DNA of 40,286 nt from a virus: positions 1 through 40,286 of the IMG/VR virus record IMGVR_UViG_3300005095_000126; one strand, written 5' to 3'. The notes beneath the pieces are model-generated. The model was not told the origin of the DNA. It saw nothing but the letters and a program-made list of their open reading frames with translations, and made no database searches. This document shows, piece after piece, positions 1 through 7,358 of the stretch (position 1 is its first letter; every line of letters begins with the position of its first letter). The position numbers were made by a program, and so were the translations under genes.

Positions 1-219
1 CAGGCCCTGCGGGTGTCGGACGTAAGCGTCATTGGTGAATACTCTTCGACTCAGGTCTCGGGTGCCCCGTCTTCTTGGGATATTTACCTCCGTGCGACTC
101 GAACCGTGGTAGTAAAGGGCGTTCAGCACGTGGACGGAGCGAAGTGGGCGGATGAGAATGTCAAAGTTGTGCCCAGGGCCTCCGTTTGGGTGCGCTGGAA
201 TGTGACCTTTGAGGACTAG
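1..219 (+). CDS. C-terminal end of an unknown protein (partial)
   Basis: The reading frame is open to the left edge, so this is the 3' end of a longer gene. A GTG at 13 could start a 68-residue protein, but no ribosome binding site can be judged. The visible part is rich in alternating Val, Arg and Trp (for example VRWNVTF near the end), which suggests beta strands, as in many phage structural proteins; that is only an impression. Its TAG stop shares the palindrome CTAG with the stop of the convergent gene on the other strand, so no terminator fits between them. Function not recognised. Confidence 0.5.
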   Translation, partial: QALRVSDVSVIGEYSSTQVSGAPSSWDIYLRATRTVVVKGVQHVDGAKWADENVKVVPRASVWVRWNVTFED

Positions 220-1013
220 AGAAGATAGTTCGATAGGTCGTGCCGTTCGTGACCAGTGTAGACAAAAAGTTGCTTTGTGGGGACCTCAATGATGAGGTCT
301 GTGAGCATGTCTCCGATTATACGATTTATTTCCTGCGCTATGTTGTCCAGTAGCACGTCCGTGTGGATGACGAGGACGCTTTGAAGGGTTGGCGGGGGTG
401 GGACATCTTTGTAGGGTTCGACTTCTACATATCCCGGAGGAATTTCTTCCACGAAAGTGAGGGTATTTGTGGGAGTATCACTTTCGAGCATGTGTGTGAT
501 GTCGGTAGTAACGTCCATGAACCGCGTGAGGACTGGTAGAGACCATTGCTCCGGGAGGTCGATAAAGAATCCGTATGGTGGTGTTTCTTCGGTGCGTTGG
601 ACACCCAAGATTTCATATATTCTGTCTACAAGGGTGAGTCGAGCCCTCCATAACCACTCATTTTTATTGACTACGAGTGTTGGTTGGTCATGGGGACTTG
701 GTTGGCCGTATTTGATAATGAGCATCTTCTTTAGCTGCTCTATTTTGGGCACGGCGATTTTTGTGAGCAGGATGGCAGGATCTTTGAATTGCACAAGGGT
801 TGGAATTACGAGGGGATGGTTGTTTTCGGTGATGAACTCGGCCTTTTGCGTGTAGCTGTCATAGGAAATGCGTTGTATTGTAATTGATTGTGTGATATTA
901 GTTAAAAGATATTCTATGAGGACGGACAAGTGATAACTTTTTTGCATCTCATTTGCAACTTGTTCGACTCCTTTATTATATGTCGAGTTCAGCGGCGAAA
1001 TTGTATAATACAT
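216..1013 (-). CDS. Hypothetical protein, 265 aa
   Basis: I do not recognise this protein. The start is supported by a GAGGTGATGAA ribosome binding site just upstream. It has no signal peptide or clear membrane helix. A proline-rich stretch (PPPP near residue 207) separates an N-terminal part from a C-terminal part that contains an amphipathic-looking helix. It overlaps the end of the 72-aa gene upstream by 25 bases, so the two are probably translated from one leftward message. Its base composition is AT-richer than the replication genes further right. Confidence 0.7.
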   Translation of the reverse strand: MYYTISPLNSTYNKGVEQVANEMQKSYHLSVLIEYLLTNITQSITIQRISYDSYTQKAEFITENNHPLVIPTLVQFKDPAILLTKIAVPKIEQLKKMLIIKYGQPSPHDQPTLVVNKNEWLWRARLTLVDRIYEILGVQRTEETPPYGFFIDLPEQWSLPVLTRFMDVTTDITHMLESDTPTNTLTFVEEIPPGYVEVEPYKDVPPPPTLQSVLVIHTDVLLDNIAQEINRIIGDMLTDLIIEVPTKQLFVYTGHERHDLSNYLL

Positions 1014-1207
1014 TTCATCACCTCGTTTTGGTCTTGCTTGCTTAGTTCATTTACTTTGAGCACAACCGGTCCGTCATATTTTGAGTGTAGTTCTATGATT
1101 TCAAATTGTCCGGTTTTGTTACTATATACGGTAGCTTTGTCACCATTTGCGACGACAACAATGTCTTTTGTTAAATTTGCGCGAATTTTTTGCCTAAAGT
1201 TCATCAT
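989..1207 (-). CDS. Small hypothetical protein, 72 aa
   Basis: A small protein with a basic N-terminus and predicted beta strands (IVVVANGDKATVYS). Two ATG codons stand in tandem at the start (1207 and 1204), and neither has a Shine-Dalgarno sequence, so a very short or absent leader is possible. It is the first gene of a leftward pair and is divergent from the plus-strand gene starting at 1246. The 38-base gap between them holds a perfect 14-bp palindrome that may act as operator or promoter. Function unknown. Confidence 0.6.
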   Translation of the reverse strand: MMNFRQKIRANLTKDIVVVANGDKATVYSNKTGQFEIIELHSKYDGPVVLKVNELSKQDQNEVMKCIIQFRR

Positions 1208-1213
1208 TTATGA

Positions 1214-1227
1214 ATGTTTTAAAACAT
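1214..1227. promoter_or_regulatory. Palindrome between divergent genes
   Basis: ATGTTTTAAAACAT is a perfect 14-bp palindrome in the short gap between the leftward gene starting at 1207 and the rightward gene starting at 1246. Its half-site AAAACAT recurs in two other divergent gaps (6392-6399 and 29824-29846). A repressor site or overlapping divergent -10 elements are both possible. Confidence 0.4.
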
Positions 1228-1245
1228 AAAAAGGAGGTTCAAGCA

Positions 1246-1554
1246 ATGCTTACTAAACGCATTATTGAAAAATCTCTCCAAATTCAAGAAATTGATGAAG
1301 ATACGATGATTGACGTGGCGAAGTTGCTGACGGAAGAAGAAGATCCCGCCACGGCCCTCACTGAGCTGCGCAGGATGGTTTTCAAGTCTACGGTCCCTGG
1401 GATGGGGGGCTTGGGCAATCAGTTGGTCCTGGCCCATGCCGCACTCATTGCCAAGGCCCCTCTTTCCTGCCAGGAAAAGCTCATCGCGGAGTCGGCAAAG
1501 ATGCTGGCAGTGATAAATAGGATCAAACCTCCCGAGGCCAAACAGGAGGCTTAG
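1246..1554 (+). CDS. Hypothetical protein, 102 aa
   Basis: The start at 1246 is chosen because AAGGAGGT lies at 1231-1238 with good spacing; an in-frame ATG at 1210 has none. The protein is mostly helical, with an acidic N-terminal half (EIDEDT, TEEEDP), a glycine-rich turn (PGMGGLGN) and an alanine-rich helix. It lies two bases upstream of the ADP-ribosyltransferase-like gene, whose ribosome binding site is inside this gene's last codons, so the two are almost certainly co-translated. It could be a chaperone, inhibitor or small structural partner of that enzyme; nothing in the sequence decides this. Confidence 0.65.
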   Translation: MLTKRIIEKSLQIQEIDEDTMIDVAKLLTEEEDPATALTELRRMVFKSTVPGMGGLGNQLVLAHAALIAKAPLSCQEKLIAESAKMLAVINRIKPPEAKQEA

Positions 1555-1556
1555 CC

Positions 1557-2774
1557 ATGCCGAAAAGTGCCCGCCTCGTCCCGGTTAAGAAGCTGGTAGC
1601 TCCTCCGGGAGTAAACCCCCACTTACGGACCTACTATGTGAACCCGGACAAGGATAAGCCCGGAGACAAGAAGGATGAGGCCACCGAAGTTAAGGACATA
1701 ACTTCCTTCCTCGGGCGGGCAGCAGATAAGCTGGAAAAGCTATCAAAGGAAAACTACCGTAGCTACGGCTTCGATAAGGCAAAGACGAAAGAGGAACTCA
1801 AGGACCTCGTCACCAATGCCATCGAAACTGAGGCCAAGCGGCAATACTACAAGCCTACGGACGTTTTCAAAGGCACCTACCTCCTGGCCGCGGGGGTGCT
1901 GGCCGGGGTAGATGCCAAAACGCTCAAGAAACTCACGACCAGATTCAAGACTTCCTTCTATGAGCGCGGGTTGGAAGCCTTTGGCATCTATCCGGAGGAC
2001 ACCACCACGAGCCACGGCCCTACTAAGATGTGGTATAACCTCCTCGGCTCCTATGCGACCCTTCGGCGAATGGGCTTCAATCGCAAACAGGCTTTAGAGG
2101 TCCACGGACGGCTCACTTTATCCCACGTTGCTCCGGATGGTGTTGATGTTGCGGGGTTCAATAAGGCCGCAACGAATGGTGAAGTGGCCCGAGGGATCTT
2201 GATTAACCATCTCGCCTACTCCAGGGCCCATAGGAAACTCGGTGTGCCCATCATTGCAGATCTCATGGCCGGCCACATGGAGGGCCTCTCACTCAATAAC
2301 GGCACTCCTTTCCAGAAGGCCCTTGGCCACCTCTACACTACGACTCAGTTGATCTTGAAGAAACTGGCTCCGAAGTTGAAGAAGAAGACCTTCTACCGCG
2401 GGATGGTGGTGCCGGCATTTGAAGGGAAGTTCAAGGTCAAGTCCGGGCGGACTCAATCGGTCAGTGACCAGTTTGAGGTCGGGATGTTTTTTGCCGGCGT
2501 GATGGCCGAAGACGTGGCCGAGAAGGGGTTTAGGCCGGCACATGAGCTGGTAGAGCTTCCCCGGGGCTATACGGATACGTTTGAGCAGATCGAGGTCTTC
2601 TACGACAAGCCCCGAGAGGGGATGCTCCTCCGTCTACGTGGATTGAAGGACACGCGGCGTATTATCTTTTCTATGACGGAGGAAACTATCCCCGTTTATG
2701 ATAAGGTCTATAACCTCACGAAAGCCGCCAAAAATATGGCCGAGGAGGAAACTGAGACTCTCTTCTTCGCTTAG
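1557..2774 (+). CDS. ADP-ribosyltransferase-like protein with shared N-terminal module
   Basis: The C-terminal third carries the pattern of arginine-directed ADP-ribosyltransferases: FYRG at residues 279-282, a serine motif SVS at 301-303, and a TEE segment at 374-376 in the place of the catalytic E-x-E. The first Glu of E-x-E is Thr here, so activity is uncertain. The N-terminus has LVP at 7-9 and LRTYYVNPDK at 23-32, matching at identical positions the 483-aa protein at 29864. The middle is helical and aligns loosely with the second transferase-like protein (10245-11357). By analogy with T4 Alt it may be packed in the virion and delivered to the host; this is inference. AGGAGG precedes the start. 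Confidence 0.6.
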   Translation: MPKSARLVPVKKLVAPPGVNPHLRTYYVNPDKDKPGDKKDEATEVKDITSFLGRAADKLEKLSKENYRSYGFDKAKTKEELKDLVTNAIETEAKRQYYKPTDVFKGTYLLAAGVLAGVDAKTLKKLTTRFKTSFYERGLEAFGIYPEDTTTSHGPTKMWYNLLGSYATLRRMGFNRKQALEVHGRLTLSHVAPDGVDVAGFNKAATNGEVARGILINHLAYSRAHRKLGVPIIADLMAGHMEGLSLNNGTPFQKALGHLYTTTQLILKKLAPKLKKKTFYRGMVVPAFEGKFKVKSGRTQSVSDQFEVGMFFAGVMAEDVAEKGFRPAHELVELPRGYTDTFEQIEVFYDKPREGMLLRLRGLKDTRRIIFSMTEETIPVYDKVYNLTKAAKNMAEEETETLFFA

Positions 2775-3250
2775 AGGTTTCTCCGGGCCCAGACGGCGAT
2801 GAGAAGGGCTTCGGCCCTGTTGTGATCTTTCTTCCTCTTGAAGAGATCTGCGTGGTTGGGGAAGAGCCTCTTGGCGACGTTGATAGAAGCCGCCTTGTCT
2901 CTCCCGTCTTCCTTCTTGATAAGACCCCTCTTCCACTTGGTGGGGGTCACCTTTTCATACCCAATACCCTCGGCAATGAGGGCCATTTCAATCATTCCAC
3001 ACCAGCGCCCGAAGGTGAAGGCAGACTTCCCGGAGTCCCGTGGCATGGAGTGGACGTGCTCAAGGGCGGCTATCTGGATGTCGTAGGCGTCTTTTTGCTC
3101 TTTGATCCAGTTGAGGATGTTGTGGGCGTCTCCGTCTACATCCGTGATTTGCACTTCGTTGTCTTCGGTGACGAGTGCAAGGGCTCCGTTCTTCCCGGGA
3201 TCCACTCCGATCCATGCTTTCTTCTTTACAGCAGTTCTCTTTTTTGGCAT
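2771..3250 (-). CDS. RuvC-like Holliday junction resolvase
   Basis: This 159-residue protein has the RNase H-like RuvC layout: strand one with GVDPG (Asp17), ALEHVHSMP with Glu64, and a C-terminal KDHNRAEALLIA helix supplying Asp142 and Glu147 (His143 nearby). Such enzymes cut four-way junctions before packaging or during recombination. The start at 3250 is chosen over an in-frame upstream ATG at 3334 because AGGAGGG lies directly before it and the upstream frame is occupied by the neighbour. It is the last gene of the leftward SbcD-SbcC cluster, overlaps the Cys-rich gene by 25 bases, and its TAA interlocks with the TAG of the convergent gene (TTAG at 2771-2774). Confidence 0.85.
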   Translation of the reverse strand: MPKKRTAVKKKAWIGVDPGKNGALALVTEDNEVQITDVDGDAHNILNWIKEQKDAYDIQIAALEHVHSMPRDSGKSAFTFGRWCGMIEMALIAEGIGYEKVTPTKWKRGLIKKEDGRDKAASINVAKRLFPNHADLFKRKKDHNRAEALLIAVWARRNL

Positions 3251-3510
3251 CCTTCCCTCCTGATTCTCTTTCCGAGTTCGGTTAGAACTTCCTCCGGCTC
3301 GCGGTTGCCGTGTTGTCTTATGGCCAGCACACACGAGTCATAGGTGGCAAGATCGAGACCGTCATCGCAGACGTAGTGGCATAGATGATTGGGCTTGAGC
3401 ATCATGCCGAACGGATGATTGTGGTCTACGGCTCGGAACTTACGACACTGATTGCACGGTAGTTGAAAAAGGATTGCACGCGGGTTACCCGTCCACGTTG
3501 TTTCTCCCAT
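3226..3510 (-). CDS. Small Cys/His-rich protein, possible zinc binder
   Basis: A 94-residue protein with Cys19-x2-Cys22 and, after a His-rich loop (DHNHP), Cys44 and Cys48, which may bind one zinc. The start at 3510 follows AAAGGAGGT; a further in-frame ATG at 3537 lacks a ribosome binding site. It overlaps the SbcC C-terminal half upstream (26 bases) and RuvC downstream (25 bases), placing it in the recombination operon. Phages encode many small zinc proteins of this kind, and I cannot assign a specific function. Confidence 0.7.
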   Translation of the reverse strand: MGETTWTGNPRAILFQLPCNQCRKFRAVDHNHPFGMMLKPNHLCHYVCDDGLDLATYDSCVLAIRQHGNREPEEVLTELGKRIRREGCQKRELL

Positions 3511-4126
3511 TTTTGGAACCTCCTTTCTTTTTGACATAGGATTGGTTTCCCTTGCGTTGCACCTCGAAGACGGCGTCGGCCTCTTCGATAAGGGCCGGTA
3601 GGTGGCTGATGATTATGAATTGCAGGCCTAGTTTCTCATGAAGCTCTCGCAGGAGCTTACTACAATACGGCTGGAGATCTGAGGAGACAAACTTGAACGG
3701 TTCATCAAGGAAAATTACCGGCCTACTGTCCCGTGACAGGCCCCAAAAGGTGGCTCTCAAGGCGAAGGAGATCAAATCGGCCACTCCACCACCGGCGCTT
3801 TCCAGGGGGTGCAGAGGATGACCGTCTTCGTAGAGCACAAGGTCAACGACCGGCCTCCCACGCTGGTGGAGGATCTGGGCCTCAAATGACAGTCTGGGGC
3901 CGAACACGGTTTGCAAGGCGAGGGTGGTCAGTTGGCCTACGGTGCCCGTCACGTCTTTGAGGACTGCATCGGCGACTTCCTGGATGATCTTGATGAGTTT
4001 GGTAACTTCTTCCTCTTCCCTGGCAAGCTCTTCGAGTTCAAACTCAAGTCGCTTCTTTTCCTTAGCCAAGTGTTCTTTCTTGGCCTTGATGTTGTTTAGG
4101 CGTTGGCGTAGTTCTTTAGTCCTCAT
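3485..4126 (-). CDS. SbcC/Rad50-like ATPase, C-terminal half
   Basis: This 213-aa protein starts with about 55 residues of charged coiled coil, then carries the second half of an SMC/Rad50-type ATPase: signature loop ESAGGG (109-114), Walker B VIFLDEP with Asp141-Glu142, and an H-loop His175 (IIISH). It has no Walker A, so it cannot form a nucleotide site alone. The matching N-terminal half is at 37862-39043 on the opposite strand. With SbcD (4366-5256) it should form an SbcCD/gp46-gp47-type complex processing DNA ends. The start overlaps the previous stop by 11 bases. Known family: Rad50/SbcC; the split arrangement is inferred from the motif distribution. Confidence 0.85.
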   Translation of the reverse strand: MRTKELRQRLNNIKAKKEHLAKEKKRLEFELEELAREEEEVTKLIKIIQEVADAVLKDVTGTVGQLTTLALQTVFGPRLSFEAQILHQRGRPVVDLVLYEDGHPLHPLESAGGGVADLISFALRATFWGLSRDSRPVIFLDEPFKFVSSDLQPYCSKLLRELHEKLGLQFIIISHLPALIEEADAVFEVQRKGNQSYVKKKGGSKNGRNNVDG

Positions 4127-4355
4127 CGAGTAAGGCTCCGTATTTGTCTTTGAATTCTTCGAGTTTCTGGTCTAGTTCGCGCTTTAACTTGGCGTAGTGC
4201 TTACGCAGCGCCTCAAGTTTCTTTTTGGCTTCCTCAATGTCTTCGACGCCGAACTTCTTGCGCAACTCTTCTAGTTGCTGGGCGAGTTTGCCTTCAAGGC
4301 GGGCTTTCTTTGCTTTGAGTTCTTCAAGCCTTTCTTGGATTTCGACGATGTCCAT
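4116..4355 (-). CDS. Small coiled-coil protein in SbcCD cluster
   Basis: All 79 residues form an almost uninterrupted charged heptad-like helix rich in Glu, Lys and Leu, broken only near FGVED. AAGGAGGAA precedes the start. It lies between SbcD and the SbcC C-terminal half, overlapping the latter by 11 bases in a different frame. The natural guess is that it supplies part of the missing Rad50 coiled coil or bridges the two half-ATPases; it could also be an unrelated accessory. No slippery sequence suggests a frameshift fusion. Confidence 0.7.
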   Translation of the reverse strand: MDIVEIQERLEELKAKKARLEGKLAQQLEELRKKFGVEDIEEAKKKLEALRKHYAKLKRELDQKLEEFKDKYGALLDED

Positions 4356-4365
4356 GACTTCCTCC

Positions 4366-5256
4366 TTAGTTTAGATCGGCTCTTTTGAGCACTTTGTCTA
4401 GGATTGAGACTAAATCGTGTTCCCGGGCTGCCTCGCGCACCAGGCCCAGGAAATCACGTTTAGTTACCTTTTCCTGAGCCAGTTTTTCTATGAATTCCGA
4501 AACATCAGCAAGTTCTTCTTGCTTGTTGTTTTTGAGGTCAATAAATACGTCCTTCTCGTGAGGGACCGTGATCCAGTCTATGATCTCAAAGGCATCCCCG
4601 GTCCACTCTATCTTTGCCACCTGGGGTTCAAAATCTTTTTGGTCGATGGTGAGTCGTGCAAGGGATCCCGAGTTGACCAGCAGTTTATGGCCTACGCGGG
4701 CCGTGAAGCGCTTATGGTTGTCTCCGCTGATGATGAGGTCGTAGTCGTGGTTCTTTAGTAGCTCCTTCGCCGGAACTCCTGCAAACGGTTCGTTTCCTTT
4801 CAGGACCGTTTCATGAATGATAAGGACTGCTGGGTGCCCTTCAGGCTCTGGGATCTCTTCACCCCAGTCGACGATGGTGTAGTAAATACCGTCTATTTTT
4901 CCCTGCTTCTTCCGACCGCGGGGGAAGACAACCGTCTCGATGATCTGAAAGGGGGTATTCTCTAGTGAGCTTTGGTGGTAGCGCATGTCGTGCTGGCCGG
5001 CGGCAAGGAGGAGCTTATCATAGCCACGAAAGAGGTTGATGAGTTGTGCGACTATTTCGTAAGGCACGATGGTGGCCCGGGCGGAGTCAAATAGGTCCCC
5101 GGCAAGGGCCAGAATGGCATCTTCTTCGCGGGCAAGGTTGATGACGAACCGCACCTTTTTGAGCAGAGCCCCCATGAAGTCTTCGTCGGTGCGTGCAACG
5201 GGGCGGGGGCGTCTAAGGTGCCAGTCAGACGTAGCGATTATTTTGGCCTGGGCCAT
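4366..5256 (-). CDS. SbcD/Mre11-like nuclease
   Basis: A calcineurin-like metallophosphoesterase of 296 residues with the Mre11 motif series: SDWH (Asp11, His13), GDLFD (Asp54), GQHD (87-90, with Gln where most family members have Asn), HE (148-149), SGDNH (Asp179, His181) and the NSGS loop at 195-198. The C-terminal 80 residues resemble the part of SbcD that contacts SbcC. Expected role: two-metal 3'-5' exonuclease and endonuclease of the end-processing complex, equivalent to T4 gp47. AGGAGGA sits upstream. It overlaps the previous gene by 19 bases and is followed by the coiled-coil and SbcC half genes. Confidence 0.88.
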   Translation of the reverse strand: MAQAKIIATSDWHLRRPRPVARTDEDFMGALLKKVRFVINLAREEDAILALAGDLFDSARATIVPYEIVAQLINLFRGYDKLLLAAGQHDMRYHQSSLENTPFQIIETVVFPRGRKKQGKIDGIYYTIVDWGEEIPEPEGHPAVLIIHETVLKGNEPFAGVPAKELLKNHDYDLIISGDNHKRFTARVGHKLLVNSGSLARLTIDQKDFEPQVAKIEWTGDAFEIIDWITVPHEKDVFIDLKNNKQEELADVSEFIEKLAQEKVTKRDFLGLVREAAREHDLVSILDKVLKRADLN

Positions 5257-5720
5257 AGGTATCCTCCTAGGAGCTCCAATATATCTTGAAGCAAGAACTC
5301 AAAGTTTTTGATGCTGAACACATGTGAGCTGACAGTGTTGATGTTGTAGTAGAAGGTCACTGTTCCTTCTTGCGCATCGTGTTTTATGGCAATGATACTT
5401 GGTATCCTAAATGATACTTTGACGGTATGCAAGATTATGTAGTCCTTGTGCACAATAATGCCCTTTGAGGCCAAGAATGCGGTTGCAACTCCTTTGCGAC
5501 TTACCGTGGTGTAGATGGGGTTGATGCTGCCTACCTTGACCTCAATGCCAGGTTTGGCATAGTAGACATCTGTAATGAGAGAAAATGGGCGTTTGAACGT
5601 GACGTTGGAAATTATTCCGAACGGTTCTGGATAGGCTTCGGCGCAGGCTTTTTCCCACTCAGTTTTCAGGTGTGTGAGGCGTTTCGTTTTGATCTTGGTG
5701 ACAAAGTCTGACAAGTTCAT
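5238..5720 (-). CDS. Hypothetical protein, 160 aa
   Basis: Not recognised. AAGGAGAAT upstream supports the start at 5720, which lies 62 bases inside the preceding gene. The protein looks mostly beta-stranded after a basic N-terminal helix, with no cysteine cluster and no membrane segment. Its end overlaps the SbcD start by 19 bases, so it is co-expressed with the end-processing genes, but this does not establish a shared function. Confidence 0.7.
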   Translation of the reverse strand: MNLSDFVTKIKTKRLTHLKTEWEKACAEAYPEPFGIISNVTFKRPFSLITDVYYAKPGIEVKVGSINPIYTTVSRKGVATAFLASKGIIVHKDYIILHTVKVSFRIPSIIAIKHDAQEGTVTFYYNINTVSSHVFSIKNFEFLLQDILELLGGYLWPRPK

Positions 5721-6375
5721 TCATTATTCTCCTTCTGTGAGCGATAAAGGCCTTAACTTCGTCCAGTTCCACCCTGCCTTCTTTGACCGCGTTTGCAAGC
5801 ACTTCTATGACTTTGTGCATGTATTTATCGAACTGGCCGTTTGTGTTTGTGAGTTGTATGTCATTTCCGGCCAGTTCATATAGGCGCAAGGCCTGGGCAA
5901 CCAGCGCCACGTCTTTTAGAGTTTTGAGCATAAGCAGCACGTATTCTTCCAGATTCGTTGGGGGGAAGATGGCCTCTTTTATTTGGCTAAGGAGGAAGGA
6001 CTGCTCCAACTTGATTTTCCAGTGAGTGGGAATGATGATGTGACATGTGTTGTTGCGCTCGGTCTCTTTGACGTGGAAGGCCGATCCTTTTTGGGAGATC
6101 GTTACCTTGCGTTGTTTATTGAAGAGCACGCTACGTATTGCGGCCCTTTCTTGTTCAAGTAATTGGATGTTGTCAGGTGCTATGGCTGCTACGATACGCT
6201 CGTTGGCTTTTATCAGTTCCTCATCCTCATTTTTCACCAATTTACGCCGTATAGCTTCCAATTTCAGCTTGGTGTAGTTGACAACTTCTTCCGCGCTCAG
6301 TGCGTAGATGCGGGATTCTAGGTCGCGCAACGTGCGGAGCAGCTCGTCGTCGGGCATCGTTGTGATGTCGGGCAT
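5659..6375 (-). CDS. Hypothetical helical protein, 238 aa
   Basis: The first gene of the leftward SbcCD operon, with AAAGGAGGTGA upstream. The N-terminal 80 residues and the C-terminal 90 are helical and charged; a short beta-like segment (FHVKETERNNTCHIIIPTHW) lies in the middle. No catalytic motif is apparent. A TATAAT-like element on the minus strand (6402 to 6397) is suitably placed as its -10 box. Function unknown. Confidence 0.7.
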   Translation of the reverse strand: MPDITTMPDDELLRTLRDLESRIYALSAEEVVNYTKLKLEAIRRKLVKNEDEELIKANERIVAAIAPDNIQLLEQERAAIRSVLFNKQRKVTISQKGSAFHVKETERNNTCHIIIPTHWKIKLEQSFLLSQIKEAIFPPTNLEEYVLLMLKTLKDVALVAQALRLYELAGNDIQLTNTNGQFDKYMHKVIEVLANAVKEGRVELDEVKAFIAHRRRIMNELVRLCHQDQNETPHTPEN

Positions 6376-6391
6376 AAGTCACCTCCTTTGT

Positions 6392-6402
6392 AAAACATTA
6401 TA
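6392..6402 (-). promoter_or_regulatory. Probable -10 element and AAAACATT half-site, leftward promoter
   Basis: Read on the minus strand, TATAATGTTTT lies about 20 bases upstream of the start at 6375. TATAAT is a consensus -10; the -35 region is poor (TTGCAC at 15-bp spacing is the best fit). The same AATGTTTT string occurs in the divergent gaps near 1214 and 29824. Confidence 0.4.
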
Positions 6403-6426
6403 TGAAAACGCGTTGGAGTGCAAACA

Positions 6427-6741
6427 ATGAGTGATGAAAATAAGGTTGTCACGTTGACTCCCCAGGAGCAAGCGGAGCCGCAGAAGGAGCCCGTGCCCTG
6501 GGAGAGGATCAAAGACGAGCTGGCTGATATAGTGTCCTACGTAAATGAGCACCTGAGTGAGTTGGATGCCCGGACGCGCGGAGCAGACTTCCAACGCGGT
6601 CATTACGAAGCCCGGCACTGGTTGCTTTCCCAGAAAATTGCTGCATTAAACAGTTTAATGAAGTTGAATACTGAGGTTAGGAAGTTAAGTGAGAAAGAAG
6701 AGAAAGAAGAATTTGATTCTATTGCAGACTTGCTAGGATGA
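6427..6741 (+). CDS. Hypothetical helical protein, 104 aa
   Basis: The ATG at 6427 is preferred over an in-frame GTG at 6418 because GGAG at 6415-6418 is correctly spaced for it. The protein has a Pro/Glu-rich N-terminal tail and then a long charged helix, with an acidic C-terminus. It is the first gene of the rightward group leading to HU and overlaps the next start by ATGA, indicating translational coupling. Function unknown. Confidence 0.65.
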   Translation: MSDENKVVTLTPQEQAEPQKEPVPWERIKDELADIVSYVNEHLSELDARTRGADFQRGHYEARHWLLSQKIAALNSLMKLNTEVRKLSEKEEKEEFDSIADLLG

Positions 6742-6947
6742 TAATTAAACCGGTTGTCTATAATGGTAGAGAATTAGTCGTCTTTCAGGAGACGACGGTG
6801 TTTGATTATTTCTTTGCTCCGGTGCTGAATATCACACCGGATGATCCCCGCGAGTTGGAAATTCTCCAGCGGTATGCACGGCTGATGTCCCAGCCACGTC
6901 AGGTCTGGGCCGCAGATCGGCTGGGATTCGTCAATAGTGTAGAATAA
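6738..6947 (+). CDS. Small hypothetical protein, 69 aa
   Basis: Coupled to the preceding gene by an ATGA overlap. It has a beta-like N-terminus (IIKPVVYNGRELVVF) and a helical second half. It carries no recognisable motif. It lies immediately upstream of the HU-family gene. Confidence 0.6.
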   Translation: MIIKPVVYNGRELVVFQETTVFDYFFAPVLNITPDDPRELEILQRYARLMSQPRQVWAADRLGFVNSVE

Positions 6948-6967
6948 AGAAGGAGGAGGATGAAAAA

Positions 6968-7264
6968 ATGACTAAGGCAGGAATCGTTGAGAAGGTAGCA
7001 GAGAAGTTGTCGAAGCAGGGTATTGCTCTTCAAAAGAGCGTCATTGCTGAGGTCGTCAACGCCACCATCGAGGCCATGGTTGACGCTCTTCGGATCGACG
7101 GTAAGCTTACCCTGAAGGGATTCGGCACCTTTAGCGTCGTCCAGCGCAAGGCTTTCACGGCCCGTAACCCGCGCACCGGCGAGAAGGTGAAGGTTCCCGC
7201 GAGCAAGCGGGTGAAGTTCACCGCTTCCAGCACGCTGCGTGACATCATCAACAAAAAAGCTTAA
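6968..7264 (+). CDS. HU/IHF-family DNA-binding protein
   Basis: At 98 residues it matches the family's usual length of about 90. The helical N-terminal dimerisation region is followed by LKGFGTF and the DNA-contacting arm with ARNPRTGE (residues 58-65 by my count) and the closing FTASSTLRD. HU dimers bend DNA and assist replication and packaging; phage HU proteins such as SPO1 TF1 can prefer modified DNA. AAGGAGGAGG precedes the start. A strong intrinsic terminator follows within 30 bases, so HU ends a transcription unit. Confidence 0.95.
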   Translation: MTKAGIVEKVAEKLSKQGIALQKSVIAEVVNATIEAMVDALRIDGKLTLKGFGTFSVVQRKAFTARNPRTGEKVKVPASKRVKFTASSTLRDIINKKA

Positions 7265-7289
7265 CCGATCCATCCCCATCCCTACCCCA

Positions 7290-7318
7290 GGAGGGCTCAT
7301 TTTGAGCCCTCCTTTTTT
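7290..7318 (+). terminator. Intrinsic terminator after HU gene
   Basis: Perfect 9-bp stem GGAGGGCTC/GAGCCCTCC with a 5-base loop, followed by six T. The best rho-independent terminator in the window. Confidence 0.92.
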
Positions 7319-7321
7319 GTT

Positions 7322-7350
7322 TTGCTCTCCATAACCCAGCAGGGTATACT
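7322..7350 (+). promoter_or_regulatory. Sigma-70-like promoter of DNA polymerase gene
   Basis: TTGCTC at 7322-7327 and TATACT at 7345-7350, spaced by 17 bases, directly after the HU terminator. The polymerase ATG is only eight bases past the -10 box and has no Shine-Dalgarno sequence, so the message may be leaderless. Confidence 0.65.
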
Positions 7351-7358
7351 TCTTTGTC

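Noticed and set aside
4116-4126. Programmed frameshift joining the 79-aa coil to the SbcC C-terminal half
   Set aside because: The genes overlap by 11 bases in different frames, but there is no slippery heptamer or following stem, and the second gene has its own ATG and a plausible GGAG.
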